The notes beneath the pieces are model-generated. The model was given only the letters and a program-made list of their open reading frames with translations, was not told the origin of the DNA and searched no databases. Shown in pieces: positions 17,131 through 26,594 of a DNA stretch of 64,000 bases. Numbering within the stretch: the first letter of the stretch is position 1; each line of letters starts with the position of its first letter. The DNA is from Sphingobacterium griseoflavum (GTDB taxonomy: Bacteria > Bacteroidota > Bacteroidia > Sphingobacteriales > Sphingobacteriaceae): NCBI RefSeq assembly GCF_014653155.1, contig NZ_BNAF01000008.1, positions 62,001-126,000 of the forward strand, given 5' to 3'. The translations under genes were made by a program, and so were the position numbers.

Positions 17131-18939
17131 ATGAAAAACCTAAAAAAATTAGTGCAGGTGGCATTGATCGTGTTCACGGTCGTGTTGCATGTCTGCTGCA
17201 AAAAGGAGCACGATTCGCCGGACAACCGACGCGGGCAAGTTGTCGGAACCGTGACCAGTGCCGATGGGCAGCCTATTGCGGGGGTAAAAGTTACCCTTTC
17301 GGGGATCAAAGAAGAAGATCAGACGACTACGAGTGGGAGTGACGGCAAATATGCCTTTGCGGATGTAACCTACCGCACACATGCCGTAACCTTCGAGAAA
17401 GACGGATGGATGGCTGTAGGCCTTACGGTAACAGCAGCCGGCTTTGGAGATGCAGGCATAGCCACGGTAGACGTGGCGATGATCAGTGCCTCGGCGCGCA
17501 TTGTCGGAACCGTAACGGATGCGCTCAACGCGGGGCAGCCACTCGCCGGTGTTACCGTCTCTATCGGTACGGTGGGCGGAACAGTGACCAGCGATAACAA
17601 CGGTACATTTGCCATCCCTAACCTGATTGAAAATACCTACAGCGTCTCGTTCACCAAAGCAGGATACATCAGCGTCGTACGCAGCATTTCGCCAGCCGAC
17701 TTTGTGGACGGTGTGGCCACCCTGACCCTACAGATGGGCAGTGAAGAACTTCTTCCGGGATTAACCACCATCGATCTACAAGGGGCTGAAAAATGGTATT
17801 ACAACGAATACCGCGGAGGAAGAAATGCAGATGCTTATCCACATTGGGATTGGGCCTGTAACTACATGAGCACGCTGAACTTCAGAGGTGCGTGGCAAGA
17901 GCAGAACGAAGGAACAACCTTGCAGATCCGCAACAGCGGCGACGACCGCAACAATCCTGCAGACCTGGATGTTTTCGATTCGTTTGTTTACGGTAGCAAG
18001 ACCATTACCGAAGACAATAAGATCCTTTCCTTACGCGTGCAGACCCACAACGCGGACGCAGCGGCACCGGCCTACTTTGGCGTACAGGTGATCGACCTGA
18101 GTGCCGCCCAGCCGAAAGCCCAAAAAGTGGGCAACAACCGGACCCACGCGGGCGGCTATACCGATTTTGACTTTGATCTAAGTGCCTATGTCGGTAAAGA
18201 AGTGATCATTGCCGTTGGTATCTACAGACAATCTACAGGCGATTATTGGAAGCAACTGGTGTTGCGGGCGATCCGGTTTGCGGATAGAAAAGTGGAAAAC
18301 TGGGATTGGCTGCCGGGCACCGAAGTCGTACCGGGATGGAAGCTTTCGCAGGAAACCGCAAGATCGACCATGCCGCATACCAAAAAGACGTTCACCGGTT
18401 TGAGCCCGATCAGTGGCAACCGCGACAACTATGTGGACGCCTACCGCGCCTGGCGCAATGTGGCCCATGTTGGCGCCGAGTGGATGTTCATGCCGTTGCG
18501 GAAAGATCCAGAGGTATTCCCTTCTGAAGGGTATATCATTAAAACACGCAATACAGCAGATGTCGATACCAAAGTGCCCGAGTCTTATCTCTATGCCAAA
18601 TTCTCGATCGCAGCGGGAAGCAACCAGCTGACGCTGAGCACGCGAAATTTTGGTAACAACTTTACCTATTTCAAACTGACAGCAATTGGGAACGATGGCA
18701 CGGTGACCCACCTGTCGCCTGCGTCCAACACGGCACAGCAAGCGTCGGCTGCAGATGATGGATGTTGGCGGTTCAAACATGGCGACGGCGGCGCCGGCAA
18801 TCCGGAAGCATACGCCCTGTTTACCTACGACCTATCGGCCTTTAACGGTACCGATGTCACCGTTGCGCTTGGCGTGTACAACGGGGAAGCAAATACCGGA
18901 GAGAATAAACTGGTGATACATAACATTAAAATAAACTAA
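17131..18939 (+). CDS. Surface lipoprotein with two carboxypeptidase-regulatory-like domains
   Basis: The 602-residue protein has a signal peptide and lipobox-like end (VVLHVCC, Cys about 22-23). Two CarboxypepD_reg/PEGA-like beta-sandwiches follow: residues about 36-110 (GTVTSADGQPIAGVKVTLSG) and about 122-205 (GTVTDALNAGQPLAGVTVSI). About 390 residues of unassigned, aromatic-rich beta sequence complete it. There is no visible catalytic motif. It lies between two GH76 genes and before SusC, ending 3 bases before the next start. This is the position of surface glycan-binding proteins in Bacteroidota PULs, so a mannan-binding role is plausible but unproven. Confidence 0.65.
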   Translation: MKNLKKLVQVALIVFTVVLHVCCKKEHDSPDNRRGQVVGTVTSADGQPIAGVKVTLSGIKEEDQTTTSGSDGKYAFADVTYRTHAVTFEKDGWMAVGLTVTAAGFGDAGIATVDVAMISASARIVGTVTDALNAGQPLAGVTVSIGTVGGTVTSDNNGTFAIPNLIENTYSVSFTKAGYISVVRSISPADFVDGVATLTLQMGSEELLPGLTTIDLQGAEKWYYNEYRGGRNADAYPHWDWACNYMSTLNFRGAWQEQNEGTTLQIRNSGDDRNNPADLDVFDSFVYGSKTITEDNKILSLRVQTHNADAAAPAYFGVQVIDLSAAQPKAQKVGNNRTHAGGYTDFDFDLSAYVGKEVIIAVGIYRQSTGDYWKQLVLRAIRFADRKVENWDWLPGTEVVPGWKLSQETARSTMPHTKKTFTGLSPISGNRDNYVDAYRAWRNVAHVGAEWMFMPLRKDPEVFPSEGYIIKTRNTADVDTKVPESYLYAKFSIAAGSNQLTLSTRNFGNNFTYFKLTAIGNDGTVTHLSPASNTAQQASAADDGCWRFKHGDGGAGNPEAYALFTYDLSAFNGTDVTVALGVYNGEANTGENKLVIHNIKIN

Positions 18940-18942
18940 CTG

Positions 18943-20382
18943 ATGAGAAAAAGTATGATGATCGCGATGGGAAGCCTACTGTGCTTCTTCATCTATGCCT
19001 GTGACAAGGCAAAGAGCGATGAGGGGAATATGCCACCGGAGGATACCAATGTGGCGAGCAGATCGTTGACCCGCGCTATGGAGATTACGGATAATGCACT
19101 GAGCGCCTACTTCACCGGAAGCGGAATGACCATGGCCCGGTATTATAACCCCTATACGGACAGGCGATCGGATGAGGTAGGCAGTGTATGGATGTATACG
19201 AGCGCGATCGAGGCCGTTACCGCTATTTTGCACGCCTTGGAAACCGAGAAAGAAAACGGGGACGCAACGCGCTATGACGCACATTTTAGCCGGTATGAAC
19301 AAGAGCTGATGAAGCTCTATGACGGTGCCGAGTTCTATTTGGGCACGTTTACCCTGACGTCCTATACCGGCACCAACGAGTGGACCGTGTATGGCGTCAA
19401 TCGTGGCAGCTCGAAAGGCGGTGCGCGCGTGGAAGGCATTGAAAACGTGTATGATGACCAGATGTGGCTGATCCGTGAATTTTTGGAAGCCTATAAGGTA
19501 ACGGGAAAAGCGGAATTTTTAACCAAGGCAGAATACCTAACGGAATATGTGCTGGATGGCTGGGACTGCACGATCGATGCAAACGGCAACGAGGTAGGCG
19601 GCATCTCCTGGGGGCCGGGCTATGTGACGAAACATGCCTGTAGCAACGGGCCAATGGTGAGCCCGTTGGTGTGGCTGTACGAGCTGTATAACGGGAAAAA
19701 TGACCAGACAACACATCATTATATTGACGGAACCGACCGGAGAACGCGGAGACAGGCGCAGATGAACAAGGCCGACTATTACCTTATGTTTGCCAAAAAA
19801 ATCTACGACTGGCAGAAAAGTGCGTTGCTTCGCGCCGATGGCGTCTATGACGATATGATGGGTGGCTGCACACCGGGCTCGCCACAATTGGAGCAGATCA
19901 ACGGCGTGAGCTACCGCAGGGGGATTACCTGCCGCGACCGCGTGGGACCGGCCATCACTTACAACAGCGGCACGATGTTATCTGGAGCAGCTGATCTGCT
20001 GCGGGTGACGGGCGACAGCAAATACCGGGAAGATGGTGCGGCATTGGCCAATGCATCCTTCGCGTACTTCGCGAAGAAGGGCGTGAATGTGGCCGACCAC
20101 TATACCTTCGATATCAGCGGTTTCAGAAATTGGTTCAATGGGGTGCTGATGCGCGGGTATGTCGATCTTTATCCGGCTCATCAAGCTTCGGAAGACTATA
20201 TCGCGGCATTTCAGCATAACCTGGATTATGCCTATGATAATTTCTACCATAACGGACTTCTGCCGACAAACTTATTGGTAGGCTGGAACCGCGATCGCGG
20301 CAAGAACGACACGGAAGGCATGTTTACCTTTGCCTTTGCCGCGGAATATGCGGTTTTGTCCAGATATGAACAAACAAAATAG
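18943..20382 (+). CDS. GH76 family mannanase-type lipoprotein
   Basis: The 479-residue protein starts MRKSMMIAMGSLLCFFIYAC, a lipoprotein signal with the lipid-attached Cys at about residue 20. It is therefore probably anchored in the membrane and possibly surface-exposed. The GH76 signature is complete: VWMYTSAIEAV, NVYDDQMW with D171-D172, GGISWGPGYVTKHACSNGP, YNSGTMLSGAADLLRVTG and NWFNGVLMRGY. It is clearly paralogous to the GH76 at 15517, the two flanking a surface lipoprotein. One is soluble-type and the other lipidated, which suggests surface cleavage followed by periplasmic processing. Confidence 0.9.
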   Translation: MRKSMMIAMGSLLCFFIYACDKAKSDEGNMPPEDTNVASRSLTRAMEITDNALSAYFTGSGMTMARYYNPYTDRRSDEVGSVWMYTSAIEAVTAILHALETEKENGDATRYDAHFSRYEQELMKLYDGAEFYLGTFTLTSYTGTNEWTVYGVNRGSSKGGARVEGIENVYDDQMWLIREFLEAYKVTGKAEFLTKAEYLTEYVLDGWDCTIDANGNEVGGISWGPGYVTKHACSNGPMVSPLVWLYELYNGKNDQTTHHYIDGTDRRTRRQAQMNKADYYLMFAKKIYDWQKSALLRADGVYDDMMGGCTPGSPQLEQINGVSYRRGITCRDRVGPAITYNSGTMLSGAADLLRVTGDSKYREDGAALANASFAYFAKKGVNVADHYTFDISGFRNWFNGVLMRGYVDLYPAHQASEDYIAAFQHNLDYAYDNFYHNGLLPTNLLVGWNRDRGKNDTEGMFTFAFAAEYAVLSRYEQTK

Positions 20383-20410
20383 CTCATCAATAGCGTTAAA
20401 GAAAACCTGT

Positions 20411-23400
20411 ATGATCAAGAATTTTAAGATGGAAATGAGCGTATGGATGCACACAGTGTGCATGGTACTGCTCCTTATTCCTGGCCTGTCGTTGGCACAG
20501 AACATAAACGTGTCGGGCAGCGTCACCAGCGCCGACGGGCTGCCATTGGCCGGCGTATCCATAATGGTGAAAGGTGCCACACCGCAAATCGCGACCAGCA
20601 CCAATACAGACGGACAATATAGCCTGCAGGCACCCCAAGGGGCAGTTTTGCGCTTTTCCTTTGTCGGTTTTGCCGATGCCGAGAAAACGGTGGGCGCACA
20701 GGGTCGCATAGACGTCGTCTTGCAACCCGACGAATCTTCGTTAGAAGAAGTGGTGGTAGTGGGCTACGGCGTGCAACGCAAAGTGAGCCTGACGGGCGCC
20801 GTTTCCAATATCAAAGGAGATGAAATGCGGCGTACCAAAAACGAAAACCCACAGAATATGCTGACAGGGCGCGTTCCGGGTGTGCGCGTGTGGCAGCGCA
20901 GCGCAGAGCCGGGATCGTTCAACAATAGTTTTGACATCCGCGGCTTGGGTAGCCCGTTGATCGTAATCGATGGAATACCGCGCACAACGGCAGACTTCCA
21001 GCGCCTTAATCCCACGGATATCGAAGATATTTCGGTGCTGAAAGATGCCTCTGCCGCGATTTACGGGGTGCGGGCAGCGAATGGCGTGGTACTCGTGACC
21101 ACCAAAAAGGGAACGAAAACTGGGAAAACGAGTGTTACGCTGAACAGCTCCTATACGTTTCAACGCCCATCAGGATTGCCCACACTGGCCGATGCTTACC
21201 AAGCCATGACGATCGAAAACGAGCGCGTTCGGAACAATATCGCATCGCCTTATAACACTGTTTTTCCGGAGAGCACGTTTGAAGATTTTAGAACAGGAAA
21301 GCGCCGCACAACCGATTGGACGTCCTTGATCTTTTCGGACTACTCGCCGCAAACGCAGCAGGATATGAGTATCACGGGAGGAGGCGAGAAATCGCAATAT
21401 TACATTGGCGCAGGCCATCTCTATCAGGAAGGATTTTTTAAATCGGGCGATTTGAACTATAGGAAGATCAATCTGCGATCCAATGTCAGTGCGGAGGTAA
21501 CAAAGGGACTGAGCTTCGACCTAAATTTGGCCGGCGTTTCGGACCAAACCAATAGTCCTTACTCGAGTTCGGCCGATATTATCCGGAACTATTGGCGTCA
21601 GGGTGTACTGGCGCCTGCCTATGCCGATCCCGATAATACCATGCTCAATTATGACGGCCTGGATCTGGAAGAAAATACCGTAGCAAAGATGACCGCCGAT
21701 ATCTCTGGCTATCGCAAAAGGGCACAGAAACAGTTCCAATCGTCTGCAAGCCTGAATTACGATTTTGGTGTGGTGAGCGATGCGCTGAAAGGCCTTTCTG
21801 CCAAGGCGTTGATCAGTTACGACTACCGAATGGATAATATTAACATCAATCGCAGAGAGTACTATCAATATGCATTCGATCAAATAAGTGAGTTGTACGT
21901 ATCGAAGTTATTTGATCTCAGTTCGCCTAACCAGATACGTCGGACGATGTTTGACAAACAGCAGGTGCTCGGACAGTTCATTGCAAACTACAACCGGGAA
22001 TTCAATGGCCGGCACCAAGTGAGCGGTCTTTTGGGCGCGGAAGTGCAAAAGCAAACGGGGGATAACTTCTTTGCCCAACGTGACCTTGCTTTTGCCATGG
22101 ATTATCTCTTTGCCGGTGTGACGCTAGGTCAACAAGGAGGCATGAGCAGAGCGCTGAACGATCTTTACGAAACATCCAACGCCGCGCTTTTTGGAAGGGC
22201 CAACTATACGTTTGACAACCGCTATATCGCGGAGGCTCAATTCCGTTATGACGGTTCGTCGAAGTTTCTTCCGGGCCGTCAGTGGGGGCTTTTCCCTTCG
22301 GCATCCGTGGCATGGCGTATCTCGGAAGAGCCTTTCTTTAAAGATTGGTCGGCGATGTCTTTCGTGAACCAACTGAAGCTACGTGGAAGTTATGGTGTCT
22401 TGGGAGACGACGGCAGCCTGCAATATGACTGGGCTACCGGCTATGACTATCCGGCAACCTCCGGAAACGAAGAAAAAGGTTACTACAATCAATATTCTCC
22501 TGGGTATATGTTTGGGAACCAGTTTATCTACGGCGTGTCTACCTTGCCTTTACCGAACCGAATGATCACTTGGTTCACCTCCAATACCTTAAACGTCGGT
22601 GTCGATTTTGAAGGATGGAATGGGCTTTTCGGCTTTGCCGTCGATTATTTTGAGCGGGAGCGTAAAGGGCTTTTCGCACGGCGTTCGGGCGACCTTCCTA
22701 CCGTAGTGGGGGCTACCGCACCGCGGGAAAACCTGGATAGCGACAAGCATTTCGGGATGGATCTCGAGCTTTCACACCGCAACAGCATCGGCGAGTTTTC
22801 CTACCGGATGAAAGCCATCGGAACGATTACCCGGCAAAAGCACCTCGTGGGCTCCGAGAAAGGGCCTTGGGGAAATTCTTACGACAGGTGGCGTAACGAC
22901 AACCTGAACAACCGGAACCAAGGTATGCAATTTGGGTATCAGGGGGCAGGACGCTACCTTGATTGGGACGATATCCGAAGTTTTCCGATCTACAAAGGTA
23001 ACCAGACCTTGCCGGGCGACTATAAATATGAAGATTGGAACGGTGATGGCGAGATCAACGGCTTGGATATGCGTCCCCTGTTTTTTGACAGCACGCCTTG
23101 GTTGAACTTTAGTTTCAGCTTTGATGCCAATTACAAGAACTTTGATATGAACTTCCTCTTGCAAGGAACGGCCATGGGCTCGATGCAGTATTTGGAACCC
23201 CTTCGCGCAATCTGGGGCACCAATGGCGGCGGGATATTGGAGCAATATACAGACCGTTGGCATACCGTTGATCCGCAGGCCGACCCTTGGGATCCGGCTC
23301 AGGAATGGGTAAGTGGGTATTACGGCTTCACGGGCAACTACCCGATTGAGACCTCGACCTTCAACCGGGTGAGTACAGCTTATCTGCGGCTGAAAAGCGT

Positions 23401-23590
23401 CGAGCTGGGCTATACATTACCGAAATTTAGACCTTCGTCCACGATGAACCTTCGGGTATTTGCGAATGCCTATAACTTGTTTACCATAACGGGTGTAAAA
23501 TTTGTGGATCCGGAACATCCCGAGGATGAACTGGGACGCCTCTATCCGTTGAACAAAACCATTACAGCGGGTCTTTCGCTCGCCTTTTAA
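20411..23590 (+). CDS. SusC-type TonB-dependent outer-membrane transporter (PUL 1)
   Basis: The frame is open from 20330, but earlier starts overlap the GH76 gene. ATG 20411 gives MIKNFKMEMSVWMHTVCMVL with a normal signal peptide ending near SLAQ. A carboxypeptidase-regulatory-like domain follows (GSVTSADGLPLAGVSIMVKG), then the VVVGYG linker typical of SusC proteins. The plug domain comes next (PQNMLTGRVPGVRV, DIRGLGSPLIVIDG, ISVLKDASAAIYGVRAANGV) and a long beta-barrel ends GLSLAF. Together with SusD it imports oligosaccharides across the outer membrane using TonB energy. It is 1060 residues from this start, normal for the family. Confidence 0.95.
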   Translation: MIKNFKMEMSVWMHTVCMVLLLIPGLSLAQNINVSGSVTSADGLPLAGVSIMVKGATPQIATSTNTDGQYSLQAPQGAVLRFSFVGFADAEKTVGAQGRIDVVLQPDESSLEEVVVVGYGVQRKVSLTGAVSNIKGDEMRRTKNENPQNMLTGRVPGVRVWQRSAEPGSFNNSFDIRGLGSPLIVIDGIPRTTADFQRLNPTDIEDISVLKDASAAIYGVRAANGVVLVTTKKGTKTGKTSVTLNSSYTFQRPSGLPTLADAYQAMTIENERVRNNIASPYNTVFPESTFEDFRTGKRRTTDWTSLIFSDYSPQTQQDMSITGGGEKSQYYIGAGHLYQEGFFKSGDLNYRKINLRSNVSAEVTKGLSFDLNLAGVSDQTNSPYSSSADIIRNYWRQGVLAPAYADPDNTMLNYDGLDLEENTVAKMTADISGYRKRAQKQFQSSASLNYDFGVVSDALKGLSAKALISYDYRMDNININRREYYQYAFDQISELYVSKLFDLSSPNQIRRTMFDKQQVLGQFIANYNREFNGRHQVSGLLGAEVQKQTGDNFFAQRDLAFAMDYLFAGVTLGQQGGMSRALNDLYETSNAALFGRANYTFDNRYIAEAQFRYDGSSKFLPGRQWGLFPSASVAWRISEEPFFKDWSAMSFVNQLKLRGSYGVLGDDGSLQYDWATGYDYPATSGNEEKGYYNQYSPGYMFGNQFIYGVSTLPLPNRMITWFTSNTLNVGVDFEGWNGLFGFAVDYFERERKGLFARRSGDLPTVVGATAPRENLDSDKHFGMDLELSHRNSIGEFSYRMKAIGTITRQKHLVGSEKGPWGNSYDRWRNDNLNNRNQGMQFGYQGAGRYLDWDDIRSFPIYKGNQTLPGDYKYEDWNGDGEINGLDMRPLFFDSTPWLNFSFSFDANYKNFDMNFLLQGTAMGSMQYLEPLRAIWGTNGGGILEQYTDRWHTVDPQADPWDPAQEWVSGYYGFTGNYPIETSTFNRVSTAYLRLKSVELGYTLPKFRPSSTMNLRVFANAYNLFTITGVKFVDPEHPEDELGRLYPLNKTITAGLSLAF

Positions 23591-23632
23591 TCCCTTTGTG
23601 TTATGGACAATATGAAGATAAAAAACAATCGT

Positions 23633-25693
23633 ATGAAAAAAATATATCAGCTGACGCTGGCCATCTGTGTTTTATTTGCCTCCTGCTCCAATTTTCTGGA
23701 TATCCCGCCCAAGAGCATTATCGGCGATAACGACTTGTTTACCAGCGAGTCGGGCGTGGAAGTGTACTTGGCAAGAATGTACAGCAATATGCCATTCGAA
23801 GATTTCAAGTACATGGCCCAATGGGGTGTGGAATTCAACGGATGGTTGGCCGCTATGGGTATTGAAGGGACGGGAGAAGCCTTGAACCGCGACGGAATCA
23901 GCTCGGCCTTTACCGGCGAGCGAACCCCCTATTGGGGTAAGGGCATGACGCTCTTGCGGGATGCAAACTATCTCATCGAAAATTTTCCAAAGTATAAGGA
24001 TGCTTTTCCGGAGATTACCTACAACCACTACCTAGGCGAAGCCTATTTCGTTCGGGCATTCGTATTCAATGCGATGGCCAGACGATTTGGGGGCGTGCCC
24101 TTGGTGACGAAGGTGATCCCCTATCCGGCAGAGCAGGCCGAGCTGGAAGTGCCGCGCGCAAGCGAGGAGGAAACCTGGAACCAGGTGCTGGCCGATTTTG
24201 ATCAGGCCGCAGCATTGCTATCGCCGGCAAGCATCAAAAGAGGTTATGCCAACAAGTATGTCGCGCTGGCTTTCAAATCAGAGGCGATGCTATACGCCGG
24301 AAGCGTGGCAAAATACAATGAAACGGTACCGGGGCGCCTGACCGGCTTAGGTGAAAAAACGGGCGTTCGCGTTATCGGCTTCGCCGAAAACACCTGGCAG
24401 GCAGCATCGAAAAAGTATTTCAGGGAGGCCTACCTTGCAGCCAGAGAGATTATGAGCGCAGGCAAATATGCCCTATACAAAAAAAGGTGGGCCGCAGGCA
24501 ACCCGGAAGCCCAGTACCAAAATATGGTCGATATGTTCAGCGATGTGGAGAGCCCGGAAAATATTTACATCAAGGAATACACGTTCCCAATTTCCACGCA
24601 TGGTTATGATGCATACAGCGCGCCTTTTATTTTTAAAGCACCGTTGGCATCAGGCACCTGTCCTACGCTCGATTTTATGGAGCTCTTTGAAGGATTTGAC
24701 CGCTATCCCGATGGGACGATCAAGGTGACGACCGGTAACTCCAATACGCAAGGCGATTATTTGCTGTATGATAACCCTATGGACTTCTTCAGCAATGCCG
24801 AACCGAGGTTACGGGCATATGTTATTTTCCCTGGAGACCGGTTCAAAGGCAGGGATATCGAAGTGCGTGCGGGTGTGTATACCGGTGCGGTGCCGGTGAA
24901 GCCGCTGTTCAGTGATTATTCCTATCAAGCTGCCGAAAATCGTTACCAAAACCTCAATGCCTACCGGGGCACGCCAAAAACGTTGTTCTTGAGCCCCAGA
25001 GAAGGCGCTGCCCAAGAAGTTGTGGATTATAACGGGACGCAAATAACGGCTGCCGGCGCAAACGGTCCATTCTTTGACAACGGCGAAGGAAACTTGACCG
25101 GGCTTTACGGCAGAAAATGGCTGAATCCTGATCCAGCTTTTACAGCGGCAGAAGGACGATCGGACCAGCATTTTGTCTTGATGCGGTATGCCGAAGTGCT
25201 GCTGAATGCAGCGGAAGCCGCTGTCGAGCTATCGCTCGCTGGGGAGGGCTCGCCAGACGGGTCAGACCTGATGCAGGTAGCGACGCAAGCGGTGAACGAT
25301 ATTCGCGAGCGTGCCGGAGCATCCTTGCTCCCGGGTGTACTGACAGCAACAGAAAGCGGCCGCAACACCGTGCGCAAGGAAAGAAGAAAAGAGCTGGCGC
25401 TGGAACACAAGTCCAAATGGGATATCCGCCGGTGGCGGGTGCAACATTACGAGGGGCGTAATGGTTTTTGGGGAGAGAACAAAAACAAGGATGCTTTCAG
25501 CAATAACATCCGCTATCGTTTCCGTGGGCTGTATCCATTCTTATCAACCGCGAGCGGGAAATACTTTTTCGATGCACGATTCCAATGGGTAAGTTTAAAA
25601 ACCTTTGAATACAACGTCATCGACTATTACTTTGCGATTCCGGGCGGAGAAGTTGCCAAGAGTGGGGTGATAGACCAACAACCAAACCGCTAG
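23633..25693 (+). CDS. SusD/RagB-type glycan-binding lipoprotein (PUL 1)
   Basis: The start at 23633 (MKKIYQLTLAICVLFASC) gives a clean lipoprotein signal with Cys at about residue 18; a frame from 23603 adds ten unlikely residues. The mature protein begins SNFLDIPPKS and shows the SusD TPR-type pattern: YFVRAFVFNAMARRFGGVPLV near 140-160, then VLADFDQAAALL. The C-terminal region has LMRYAEVLLNAAEAA and RKERRKELALEHKSKWDIRRW. At about 686 residues it is somewhat longer than many SusD proteins, with extra sequence in the middle. It pairs with the SusC gene 42 bases upstream. Confidence 0.93.
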   Translation: MKKIYQLTLAICVLFASCSNFLDIPPKSIIGDNDLFTSESGVEVYLARMYSNMPFEDFKYMAQWGVEFNGWLAAMGIEGTGEALNRDGISSAFTGERTPYWGKGMTLLRDANYLIENFPKYKDAFPEITYNHYLGEAYFVRAFVFNAMARRFGGVPLVTKVIPYPAEQAELEVPRASEEETWNQVLADFDQAAALLSPASIKRGYANKYVALAFKSEAMLYAGSVAKYNETVPGRLTGLGEKTGVRVIGFAENTWQAASKKYFREAYLAAREIMSAGKYALYKKRWAAGNPEAQYQNMVDMFSDVESPENIYIKEYTFPISTHGYDAYSAPFIFKAPLASGTCPTLDFMELFEGFDRYPDGTIKVTTGNSNTQGDYLLYDNPMDFFSNAEPRLRAYVIFPGDRFKGRDIEVRAGVYTGAVPVKPLFSDYSYQAAENRYQNLNAYRGTPKTLFLSPREGAAQEVVDYNGTQITAAGANGPFFDNGEGNLTGLYGRKWLNPDPAFTAAEGRSDQHFVLMRYAEVLLNAAEAAVELSLAGEGSPDGSDLMQVATQAVNDIRERAGASLLPGVLTATESGRNTVRKERRKELALEHKSKWDIRRWRVQHYEGRNGFWGENKNKDAFSNNIRYRFRGLYPFLSTASGKYFFDARFQWVSLKTFEYNVIDYYFAIPGGEVAKSGVIDQQPNR

Positions 25694-25755
25694 GGATGCG
25701 TGTGACAGCGGTTGAAGTAAACATAATTGAACAAAGAAAATCTAAAAATAATCAG

Positions 25756-26571
25756 ATGAAAAAGACAAGCATATTTATCTCGTTGACGTCGCTTTTCTTG
25801 ATGGCTTCCTGCAGTTTGTTTGAGCTGGATAACTATCCGGCTCCGGCTGAAACACTGAAGGGGGAAGTGGTGGATGTCGCTACCGGTGCGCCGGTACTGA
25901 CCGACCAAGGAAGTGAAGGTATTCGGGTGCGCCTCATAGAAACCAGTTGGGGCGATAACGTGACGCCCAATCCGGACTTTTTCTGTATGCCGGACGGCAA
26001 GTTCCAAAACACGAAAGTGTTTAAGGGGCGTTACAACGTCCAGTTGGACGGGCCATTCATTCCTTTGCTGCGCGAGGATGAACGTGGGGTGCCGATTGCA
26101 GATGAAACAAAGGACATCGACATCGAGGGCGTTACGGAAGTTAAGTTTGAGGTGCAGCCCTTCCTAAACGTGGAATGGGTAGGGGAGCCGCAAGTGGTGA
26201 ATGGCAAGATACAGGCGCAGGTTCGGGTGAGCCGCGGGGTAACGGAAAATGAATTCCGTGAAAAAATCGAGCCCATGGGTGGCTACAGCAGCAGCTTTCA
26301 AAACGTAACGGATATACAGCTTTTTGTGAGCTATTCATCAACAGTAGGCTACCGCGCCCGGGATGAGCGATGGACCAATGCCATCAACTATACGGGATCA
26401 TCGTTCAACAGCTTGCTGGGTCAAACGGTGACCATCGAGTCAAACGGCACGATCCCGTCCGGTCGGATTGTTTTTATCCGCGCGGCAGCGCGCATCAACT
26501 ATGATACGCCCGTAGGAAGCGGTACAAGACGGTATAACTATACCGATGCGAAAGAAGTATTTGTCAAATAA
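25756..26571 (+). CDS. DUF3823-type surface lipoprotein
   Basis: From ATG 25756 the protein has 271 residues, with lipoprotein signal MKKTSIFISLTSLFLMASC (Cys 19). A longer frame starts at 25696 but runs through non-coding-looking sequence. The mature part opens SLFELDNYPAP, then LKGEVVDVATGAPVLTDQGS, a beta-sandwich start typical of DUF3823 proteins encoded directly after SusD in Bacteroidota PULs. A second beta domain fills the rest. The role is probably glycan binding at the cell surface, by analogy with SusE/SusF. It ends 23 bases before the next gene. Confidence 0.75.
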   Translation: MKKTSIFISLTSLFLMASCSLFELDNYPAPAETLKGEVVDVATGAPVLTDQGSEGIRVRLIETSWGDNVTPNPDFFCMPDGKFQNTKVFKGRYNVQLDGPFIPLLREDERGVPIADETKDIDIEGVTEVKFEVQPFLNVEWVGEPQVVNGKIQAQVRVSRGVTENEFREKIEPMGGYSSSFQNVTDIQLFVSYSSTVGYRARDERWTNAINYTGSSFNSLLGQTVTIESNGTIPSGRIVFIRAAARINYDTPVGSGTRRYNYTDAKEVFVK

Positions 26572-26594
26572 AAAAGGTTATAAGAAAGAATGGT

